Of a stretch of DNA of 5,699 bases, positions 1 through 5,699 are shown one piece after another. The stretch covers positions 1-5,699 of the forward strand of contig JABFVJ010000136.1 in NCBI GenBank assembly GCA_013362835.1, written 5' to 3'. Source of the DNA: Nonomuraea sp. (GTDB taxonomy: Bacteria; Actinomycetota; Actinomycetes; Streptosporangiales; Streptosporangiaceae). Position numbers and translations under genes: made by a program. The notes beneath the pieces are model-generated. The model was not told where the DNA came from, ran no database searches, and saw nothing but the letters and a program-made list of their open reading frames with translations. Within the stretch, counting starts at the first letter, position 1, and every line of letters starts with the position of its first letter.

Positions 1-518
1 TTGACCACCTGCAACGAGGTCGAGAACGGCGGCGCGTCCGCCCCGCTCCGGTCCAGCGTGACCGCCAGCACGAGCGTCTGCCCCGCCGGCACCTGCCCCT
101 TCGTGATCCGGAAGGAGATCCCGTCGCCGTCCCTGCCGATGGTCGCCGCGAACCGGCCCCCCGCGTCCCCGTGCTGCCCGCGCGGCTCCTTGCAGGTCTG
201 CCCGTACGGCAGATAGTCCACCACCGCCTGGACCCCGGCCTTGGCCAGCTCGGTAGCCAGCCCCTCCGGATCACGGAACGCGTTGATCCGCACCCCGACC
301 CCGCCGTCGGCCGACGCGGTCACCGCGTACGCCGGCGCGCCGAGTACGCCGGTCACGGTCACCGCCACCGTGGCGGCCGCCGCGACCCCCGCCACCGCGG
401 CGGTCAGCCCCACGAGGCGGCGCCGGGGCCGCCGAACCGGCGTCGCGACGACGGGATCCGTCCTGGTCGCGAGGTCGTCCTTGAGCGCGCTCAGCAGCCG
501 CTCCTCGAAGTTGCTCAT
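1..518 (-). CDS. Single-pass membrane protein coupled to an ECF sigma factor (partial, C-terminus off the window)
   Basis: 172 codons are visible from the ATG at 518; no stop is reached before the left edge, so the C-terminus is missing. Residues 1-30 are a charged, probably cytoplasmic tail beginning MSNFEERLLSALKDDL. Residues 30-35 are very basic (PRRRL region), followed by one Ala/Val/Thr-rich hydrophobic segment at about 36-60. The rest is predicted outside the membrane and contains one visible Cys (about residue 109, in GQTCKE). The start overlaps the sigma factor stop as ATGA, which implies translational coupling. By position it could be an anti-sigma factor or a membrane effector. I see no HxxxCxxC zinc anti-sigma motif, and the cytoplasmic part is short for a classical anti-sigma domain. 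It resembles the poorly characterised membrane proteins often encoded just after SigE-like sigma genes in actinomycetes (recognised from memory). The reading frame is certain; the function is inferred from context only. Confidence 0.82.
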   Translation of the reverse strand, partial: MSNFEERLLSALKDDLATRTDPVVATPVRRPRRRLVGLTAAVAGVAAAATVAVTVTGVLGAPAYAVTASADGGVGVRINAFRDPEGLATELAKAGVQAVVDYLPYGQTCKEPRGQHGDAGGRFAATIGRDGDGISFRITKGQVPAGQTLVLAVTLDRSGADAPPFSTSLQVV

Positions 519-1060
519 GCCTGTCCCTCCACGTACACGGCCGACGGCGAAGCGACGTCTTCAAGGGCACGTCTGGCCCGGTGCAATCGGACTCGCGCGG
601 TCACCTGCCTGATGCCCAGGGCGGCGGCGGCCTCGGAGACGGTGAGCTGGTCGATCGCCACGAGCTCCAGCACCGCGCGCTCGCCCTCCGGCAGGCCCGC
701 CATGGCCTCCAGGGCGCCGCGCGAGCGGCGCTCGGCGTCGATCCGCTCCTCCATCCGTACGAGGTCGTCGTCGTCCATGAGCCGCCGGCCCGCCACCCGG
801 CTCGTCGCCCGCGCCTCGCGTGCCGCCCTGCGGTGCTGGGCGGACACGACGTTGCGCGCGACGCCGTACAGCCAGGCGGTCTGGCTGCCGCGGCCGGGCA
901 CGTAGGTGTGGGCCGAGTCCAAGGCCGCCAGGAAGACGTCGGCGGTCAGGTCGGCGGCGAGGTGAGGATCGCTCACCCGCCTGACCACGAACCGCATGAC
1001 GGCGTCGACGTGGCGGCGATAGAAGGCCTCAAAGGCCGCGGGGTCTTCGTTGAGGCGCAC
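515..1060 (-). CDS. ECF-type RNA polymerase sigma factor, SigE-like
   Basis: A 181-residue group 4 (ECF) sigma factor, which directs RNA polymerase to a small set of promoters. Region 2 spans about residues 8-78, with the typical FEAFYRRH start, the DVFLAAL helix at 41-47 and TAWLYGVARNVV at 61-72 for core binding and -10 recognition. Region 4 spans about 117-168: the LPEGERAVLEL segment, then the helix-turn-helix SEAAAALGIRQVTARVRLHRARR at 142-164 for -35 binding, with no longer string needed to see the family. A linker rich in Asp/Arg (about 80-115) joins them. There is no extra C-terminal domain, so it is a minimal two-domain ECF. The start is GTG at 1060, chosen because AAGGGAG lies 8 nt upstream. 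The stop overlaps the next gene's ATG. The peptidase gene ends 71 bp upstream on the same strand; the gap could hold a separate promoter but none is clear. The regulon cannot be read from this window. Confidence 0.95.
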   Translation of the reverse strand: MRLNEDPAAFEAFYRRHVDAVMRFVVRRVSDPHLAADLTADVFLAALDSAHTYVPGRGSQTAWLYGVARNVVSAQHRRAAREARATSRVAGRRLMDDDDLVRMEERIDAERRSRGALEAMAGLPEGERAVLELVAIDQLTVSEAAAALGIRQVTARVRLHRARRALEDVASPSAVYVEGQA

Positions 1061-1068
1061 TGGCCTCG

Positions 1069-1075
1069 CTCCCTT
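1069..1075 (-). promoter_or_regulatory. Ribosome binding site of the ECF sigma gene
   Basis: On the minus strand this reads AAGGGAG, complementary to the 16S anti-Shine-Dalgarno, with an 8-nt spacer to the GTG at 1060. It supports GTG as the true start of the sigma factor. Confidence 0.7.
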
Positions 1076-1131
1076 CGTCGTTCGCCCTTACACCTGTACT
1101 TGGACCGGCGTCAGCGAAGCGTTTCCGGGAG

Positions 1132-2538
1132 CTAGGCGAGGGTGGGGCGGCGCGGCTGGAAGAGCCAGGCGTCGAAGAGCGCGTCGAGGTCCTTGCCCGA
1201 CAGCCGCTCGGCCAGGGCGATGAACTGCGGCGTCGTGACGTTGCCGTAGCGGTGTTCGGCGGTCCAGGTCTTCAGCAGCTTGAAGAACGTCGGGTCGCCG
1301 ACGGCCTTGCGCAGGGCGTGGAGCGTCATGCCGCCGCGCGTGTAGACCGACTCGTTGAACAGGTCGTGCGGCTTGGCCCGGCCGGGCGGGTAGGCCCACA
1401 TGGGGTCTTTGGCGTCGCGCGCGTAGAAGGTCTTGAAGATGGCGTCGGCGCTCTTCTTGCCCTTGTGCTCCGACCACAGCCACTCCGCGTACGTGGCGAA
1501 GCCCTCGTTGAGCCAGAGGTCCTTCCAGCGCTTGATGGTCAGGCTGTCGCCGAACCACTGGTGGGCCAGCTCGTGGGCGATGATCGTGTCGTCGGGGTTG
1601 AAACCGCCGTAGAGCGGCTTGGTCTGGTTTTCCAGGGCGTAACCGGCCGAGTAGTCGTCGACCACGGCCCCGGTCGAGGAGAACGGGTAGGGGCCGAAGA
1701 TCGTGCTCCAGTAGTCGGTGACCTCGGCCGACAGGTTGTAGACGTGGTCGAGCGACGCCTTGACCTTCGGGTCGACGGCCGCGTACGTCGGGATGCCGCC
1801 CTTCGAGCGCCCCTCCCGGAGCTGGAAGTCGCCGATCGTGGCCGTGGCGAGGTAGGTGGCCATCGGGTGCTTCTCGCTCCACCGGAAGGTCGTCCTGCCG
1901 CCGGTGGTCGCCGGGCGGGCCGTCTGCTCGCCGTTGGCCACGGCGGTCACGCCCGCCGGCACGGTGATCGTGAAGTCGAACGTGGCCTTGTCGGCCGGGT
2001 GGTCGTTGTTGGGGAACCACGTCTTGGAGCCGTTGGGCTCGGAGGCGACGAAGGCCCCGTCGGCGGTCGGGATGAAGCCGTAGGTGCCCAGGTTGGAGGT
2101 GTCCTTGGCCGGGGCGGGCGAGCCCGAGTAGGAGACGTCGGCGGTGAACGGCAGGCCCGCGCCGAGCGGCGCGGCCGGGGTCACGGTCAGCTCGCCGCCC
2201 TTGCGCGAGAAGCGCGCGGGAGCGCCGTTGACGGTGATCCTGGACACGGAGAGGCCGGTCAGGTCGAGGTTGAAGCTCGACAGGTCCTGGGTGGCCTTGG
2301 CCTTGATCGCGGCCCGGCCGGTGAGCCGTCTGCTCGCCGGGGTGTAGTCGACGGTGATCGAGTAGTGGGCGACGTCGTAGCCGCCGTTGCCGTCCTGCGG
2401 GAAGTCGGAGTCGCCGATGCCGGGAGCGCCGGCCCGCAGGCCGCTCGCCCGGTGAGGTGGTGGCCCGTCGCTGGGCGCGCAGGCGAGCACGCTGACCAGC
2501 GCCGCCAGTACGGCCACCGCACGCTTGTCGGTTCGCAT
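1132..2538 (-). CDS. M1 family (gluzincin) metallopeptidase, predicted lipoprotein
   Basis: A zinc aminopeptidase-type enzyme that removes N-terminal residues from peptides, here probably anchored on the outer face of the membrane. With the ATG at 2538 the protein has 468 residues. Residues 1-20 form a lipoprotein signal peptide: MRTDKR, a hydrophobic stretch, then VLAC with Cys20 as the lipidation site. The N-terminal beta domain starts near residue 52 (GYDVAHYSITVDY). The M1 substrate-binding motif appears as GYALEN (299-304) in place of GAMEN. The zinc site is HELAH (H322, H326) followed after 18 residues by E345 in LWLNEGFATY, and E323 is the general base. Y399 in VYTRGGMTLH fits the catalytic Tyr. 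The protein ends near residue 468 without the large C-terminal helical domain of PepN/ERAP, a short form common in actinomycetes. A TTG at 2559 is in frame, but it overlaps the GAAGGGGG ribosome site, so the ATG is preferred. Substrate is unknown. Confidence 0.95.
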   Translation of the reverse strand: MRTDKRAVAVLAALVSVLACAPSDGPPPHRASGLRAGAPGIGDSDFPQDGNGGYDVAHYSITVDYTPASRRLTGRAAIKAKATQDLSSFNLDLTGLSVSRITVNGAPARFSRKGGELTVTPAAPLGAGLPFTADVSYSGSPAPAKDTSNLGTYGFIPTADGAFVASEPNGSKTWFPNNDHPADKATFDFTITVPAGVTAVANGEQTARPATTGGRTTFRWSEKHPMATYLATATIGDFQLREGRSKGGIPTYAAVDPKVKASLDHVYNLSAEVTDYWSTIFGPYPFSSTGAVVDDYSAGYALENQTKPLYGGFNPDDTIIAHELAHQWFGDSLTIKRWKDLWLNEGFATYAEWLWSEHKGKKSADAIFKTFYARDAKDPMWAYPPGRAKPHDLFNESVYTRGGMTLHALRKAVGDPTFFKLLKTWTAEHRYGNVTTPQFIALAERLSGKDLDALFDAWLFQPRRPTLA

Positions 2539-2549
2539 AGGTGAACGAG

Positions 2550-2557
2550 CCCCCTTC
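2550..2557 (-). promoter_or_regulatory. Ribosome binding site of the M1 peptidase gene
   Basis: Reads GAAGGGGG on the minus strand, 11 nt before the ATG at 2538. It almost abuts the alternative in-frame TTG at 2559, which therefore has no room for its own ribosome site; this decides the start in favour of the ATG and gives a clean lipoprotein signal peptide. Confidence 0.6.
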
Positions 2558-2571
2558 AACTCGTGACCGGA

Positions 2572-2577
2572 ATCTTA
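2572..2577 (-). promoter_or_regulatory. -10-like element upstream of the M1 peptidase gene
   Basis: TAAGAT on the minus strand matches the TAnnnT core of a sigma-70 -10 box and lies 33 nt before the peptidase ATG, implying a leader of roughly 25 nt. No good -35 hexamer is found 16-19 nt upstream (the nearest is TTCCCA with a 19-nt spacer), so this is a weak call. It would be needed if the stem-loop just upstream ends the hppD transcript. Confidence 0.35.
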
Positions 2578-2616
2578 CGCTGGGTCACGCACCCGCTGGG
2601 AAGAGGGCGGGGCCGG

Positions 2617-2645
2617 GACGCCGGCGGAGATCCGCCGCCGACGTC
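2617..2645 (-). terminator. GC-rich stem-loop downstream of hppD, possible terminator
   Basis: Inner arms CGGCGGA (2622-2628) and TCCGCCG (2631-2637) pair perfectly; in practice the closing A-T pair opens to leave a 4-nt loop. An outer GACG (2617-2620) / CGTC (2642-2645) stem adds 4 bp across an asymmetric internal loop. The hairpin lies 66 nt past the hppD stop and before the peptidase's -10-like box. There is no U tract, as is common for actinomycete terminators, so a purely structural role or an unrelated operator cannot be excluded. Confidence 0.4.
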
Positions 2646-2653
2646 CTATTTGA

Positions 2654-2683
2654 TCCCAAAAGTGGCGGTAGTCCCATAAAGTG
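2654..2683. repeat. Pair of near-identical direct repeats, TCCCAAAAGTG / TCCCATAAAGTG
   Basis: Copy 1 is at 2654-2664 and copy 2 at 2672-2683; they differ by one inserted T and start 18 bp apart. They sit in an A/T-richer island (about 2645-2690) within otherwise very GC-rich DNA, between the hppD stop and the peptidase start. The centre is about 130 bp upstream of the peptidase ATG. The near two-turn spacing would place both copies on a similar face of the helix, suggesting a tandem protein-binding site. The binding protein is unknown, and chance is possible. Confidence 0.4.
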
Positions 2684-2711
2684 CAGATCACCGGCACTCG
2701 CTCGGGACAAA

Positions 2712-3890
<1,179 letters not shown>

Positions 3891-3908
3891 TCATGTCGGC
3901 CCCGGACC

Positions 3909-3914
3909 GGAGAA
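3909..3914 (+). promoter_or_regulatory. Ribosome binding site of the Lrp/AsnC gene
   Basis: GGAGAA lies 10 nt before the ATG at 3925. The in-frame GTG at 3916 is only 1 nt downstream of it and the in-frame GTG at 3874 lies within the operator dyad, so the site supports the ATG. Confidence 0.6.
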
Positions 3915-3924
3915 TGTGTACAGC

Positions 3925-4404
3925 ATGACGATCGATGAACTGGACGCGCGGCTGATCTCCCTGCTGACCGCCGAGCCCAGGCTGGGCGTGCTCGAATGCT
4001 CGCGCCGCCTCGGCGTGGCCCGCGGCACGGTCCAGGCCCGGCTCGACCGGCTGCTCGCCAGAGGCGTGATCACGGGGTTCGGGCCCGACGTGTCGCCCGT
4101 GGCGCTCGGCTACGACGTGACGGCATTCGTCACGATGGAGATCAGGCAGGTCTCCGGGCACGACCCGGTCGCCCACCGGCTGGCCCACATCCCCGAGGTG
4201 CTGGAGGTGCACACCATCACGGGCGGCGCCGACCTGCTCTGCCGGGTGGTCGCGCGCACCAATGCCGATCTCCAAAGAGTCATCGATCAAATAGTGGACG
4301 TTCAGGGCGTGCTCAGGACTTCTTCGATCATCGCACTTGACACTCCGGTTCCTTACCGGGTGCTGCCATTGGTCGCCGATGTTCCACGCCGTGGCGGGCG
4401 CTAG
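3925..4404 (+). CDS. Lrp/AsnC-family transcriptional regulator, likely regulator of hppD
   Basis: A 159-residue DNA-binding regulator of the usual Lrp length. Residues 3-50 are the winged helix-turn-helix: IDELDARLISLL, then LECSRRLGVARGTVQARLDRL as recognition region (23-43), then the GVITGFG wing (48-53). Residues about 63-140 are the RAM domain that binds amino acids and oligomerises, with TITGGADLLCRVVA (97-110) at the ligand-binding turn and GVLRTSSIIAL (128-138) as the closing strand. The ATG at 3925 is chosen for the GGAGAA site and the family's usual N-terminus. It diverges from hppD across a dyad-rich 103-bp gap. From memory, Streptomyces coelicolor hppD is reported to be activated by HpdA and repressed by HpdR, and an Lrp/AsnC gene borders hppD there; this gene is plausibly the counterpart, with tyrosine or a catabolite as ligand (inference). 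Codon use changes sharply from 4261 to the stop: 20 of 47 codons end in A/T against 5 of 112 before. Confidence 0.95.
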   Translation: MTIDELDARLISLLTAEPRLGVLECSRRLGVARGTVQARLDRLLARGVITGFGPDVSPVALGYDVTAFVTMEIRQVSGHDPVAHRLAHIPEVLEVHTITGGADLLCRVVARTNADLQRVIDQIVDVQGVLRTSSIIALDTPVPYRVLPLVADVPRRGGR

Positions 4405-4493
4405 CCGTACTATCGCTGAGGGACGAGGCACCGTTATCGATCGTTTACCCTTGTCATTCGCCCAGCTTGCGGGGGTTGGACGAACGTGCGCCA

Positions 4494-4502
4494 AGAGGGG
4501 GG
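4494..4502 (+). promoter_or_regulatory. Ribosome binding site of the class A PBP gene
   Basis: AGAGGGGGG runs up to 4 nt before the GTG at 4507; taking AGAGG as the core leaves an 8-nt spacer. This supports GTG 4507 over the in-frame GTG at 4486 (which has only a G run 10 nt upstream) and over later starts that would cut into the membrane anchor. Confidence 0.55.
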
Positions 4503-4506
4503 CCGA

Positions 4507-5699
4507 GTGCGGATCGGTAAGGGAGAGGGCGGCCGGAAACGGCGCGTGCTGCGCATTCTGTTGATCTCGTTCGGGGCCGCTATCGCGCTATTCGCCGGGC
4601 TTTTCGCGATTGCGTGGGCGATGACTCCTATTCCCGACAGCACGCAGAAATCGGCCACCGCCCAGGGGTCGGTGATCTATTACCGCGACGGCAAGACCGT
4701 GCTCGCCCGGCAGGGCGTCGACCGCAGGAACGTCGAGCTGGCCAAGGTGCCCAGGCACGTACGCGACGCCGTCATCGCCGCCGAGAACCGCTCCTTCTAC
4801 AACGACGCGGGCGTCTCGCTCAAGGGCACCGCGCGGGCCGTCTGGTCCACCATCACCGGTCAGCAGCTCCAGGGCGGCTCCACGATCACCCAGCAGCTCG
4901 TGCGCAACTACTACAGCGGCCTCAGCCAGGAGCGCTCGGTCACCCGCAAGTTCAAAGAGATCCTCATCTCGATGAAGGTCGACCAGTCCAAGTCGAAGGA
5001 CTGGGTGCTGGAGCAGTACCTCAACACGATCTACTACGGCCGGGGCGCCAACGGCATCCAGTCGGCCGCCCGCGCCTACTTCGGCAAGGACGTCGACAAG
5101 CTCACCGTGGCCGAGGGCGCCTACCTGGCGGCGGTCATCCAGCAGCCCAGCAGGTTCGCCGACCCCGAGGGCGCCGACCTCGCGGCGGCCCAGTACCGCT
5201 GGAGGGCGATCGTCAACGCGATGGGCCAGACGGGCGCGCTCACGCCCCGGCAGGCGGCCGCCGAGACGTTCCCCACGCTGAAGGCGCCGAAGAAGCCGTT
5301 CGAGCTCAAGGGCCAGGCCCAGTACATGCTCGACCAGGTGACCGCCGAGCTCAACCGGCGCGGCTACTCCGACGAGGCCATCAACGGCGGCGGGCTGAAG
5401 ATCGTCACGACGTTCGACAAGAAGCTCATGGCGGCGGCCGAGCAGGCGGTCAAGGACGTCGTCCCGTCCTCGACGCCGAAGAAGGTGCGCACCGGGCTCG
5501 CCGCCGTCGACCCCAAGACCGGCGAGGTCATCGCCTTCTACGGCGGCAGCCGCGACCAGGTCGGCGACTACGACAACGCGTTCTCGGCCAAGCGGATGGC
5601 GGGCTCGACGTTCAAGCCGTACACGCTGGCGGCCGCGCTCGACAACGGCTTCGACCTGTCCACCAGGGTCAACGGCAACTCGCCGCTGCGCGTGGCCTC
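4507..5699 (+). CDS. Class A penicillin-binding protein (glycosyltransferase-transpeptidase), partial, C-terminus off the window
   Basis: A bifunctional cell-wall enzyme that polymerises lipid II into glycan strands and cross-links their peptides outside the membrane. 397 codons plus 2 nt are visible of an expected 650-850. Residues 1-16 are basic (GRKRRVLR), and 17-37 form one transmembrane anchor. The GT51 domain covers about 60-230: AAENRSFY with catalytic E93, GGSTITQQL (123-131), RKFKEI (147-152), LEQYLNTIYYGRGANGIQ (from 168) with E169 in the second conserved motif, and AYLAAVIQQPS. A linker (about 235-325) leads to the transpeptidase domain, beginning near 329 (TGLAAVDPKTGEVIAFYGG). 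Its SxxK motif is present as STFK with nucleophile S367 and K370. The SxN and KTG motifs lie beyond the edge. The start is GTG 4507. The gap after the Lrp gene is 102 bp with no convincing promoter, so independent transcription is assumed, not shown. Codons 1-58 are unusually A/T-ending (13 of 58). Confidence 0.95.
   Translation, partial: MRIGKGEGGRKRRVLRILLISFGAAIALFAGLFAIAWAMTPIPDSTQKSATAQGSVIYYRDGKTVLARQGVDRRNVELAKVPRHVRDAVIAAENRSFYNDAGVSLKGTARAVWSTITGQQLQGGSTITQQLVRNYYSGLSQERSVTRKFKEILISMKVDQSKSKDWVLEQYLNTIYYGRGANGIQSAARAYFGKDVDKLTVAEGAYLAAVIQQPSRFADPEGADLAAAQYRWRAIVNAMGQTGALTPRQAAAETFPTLKAPKKPFELKGQAQYMLDQVTAELNRRGYSDEAINGGGLKIVTTFDKKLMAAAEQAVKDVVPSSTPKKVRTGLAAVDPKTGEVIAFYGGSRDQVGDYDNAFSAKRMAGSTFKPYTLAAALDNGFDLSTRVNGNSPLRVA

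Noticed and set aside
1089..1098. Short dyad TACA-CC-TGTA upstream of the sigma gene as an operator or autoregulatory promoter
   Set aside because: Arms are only 4 bp, and no ECF-type -35/-10 pair is convincing in the 71-bp gap.
171..1135. Overlapping plus-strand open frames opposite the sigma factor and its partner
   Set aside because: Compositional shadows; the minus-strand pair has recognisable sigma regions, a ribosome site and an ATGA overlap.
1252..2544. A 430-codon open frame on the plus strand opposite the M1 peptidase
   Set aside because: It is a shadow of GC-rich codon bias: the translation is dominated by Gly, Arg, Val, Ala without domains, while the minus-strand frame carries a full M1 active site.
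4337..4342. A perfect TTGACA -35 hexamer inside the 3' end of the Lrp gene
   Set aside because: No -10-like hexamer occurs 16-19 nt downstream (GTGCTG lies at the expected place), so a promoter is not supported, although it falls within the unusual codon-usage tract.
4384..4394. CCACG-C-CGTGG hairpin at the end of the Lrp coding region as a terminator
   Set aside because: Four to five base pairs only, inside the coding sequence and with no following T run.
4451..4456. TTGTCA in the Lrp-PBP gap as a -35 box for the PBP gene
   Set aside because: The expected -10 position is G-rich (GGTTGG) with no TAnnnT match.

Overview
The window is GC-rich bacterial DNA with strong G/C preference at third codon positions, GTG starts, a SigE-like ECF sigma factor and a divergent hppD/Lrp pair. 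Together these point to an actinomycete. A member of the Streptosporangiales (Nonomuraea-like) is my best guess from protein style only; no marker gene here settles it.

Layout. Minus strand, left part: the M1 metallopeptidase lipoprotein gene (2538 to 1132) is followed after 71 bp by an ECF sigma factor gene (1060 to 515). The sigma gene overlaps by 4 bp (ATGA) a gene for a single-pass membrane protein that runs off the left edge (518 to 1). The sigma/membrane-protein pair looks translationally coupled and is probably a regulator with its partner or target. Whether the peptidase shares their transcript is unclear.

Middle: hppD (4-hydroxyphenylpyruvate dioxygenase, 3821 to 2712, minus) catalyses the second step of tyrosine catabolism. 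It diverges from an Lrp/AsnC-family regulator gene (3925 to 4404, plus). The 103 bp between their starts hold nested dyads, a likely operator for the regulator. Between hppD and the peptidase gene, 173 bp hold a GC-rich stem-loop (possible hppD terminator), a pair of near-identical 11/12-bp direct repeats, and a -10-like hexamer placed to serve the peptidase.

Right part: after a 102-bp gap with no convincing promoter, a class A penicillin-binding protein gene starts at 4507 (plus) and runs off the right edge inside its transpeptidase domain.

No gap exceeds 300 bp. I see no mobile element, CRISPR array, RNA gene or defence/biosynthetic island. The genes are ordinary actinomycete chromosome genes. 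The points worth checking are regulatory: the hppD operator, the direct repeats, and an abrupt drop in G/C-ending codons from about 4261 to 4680 that crosses two genes.
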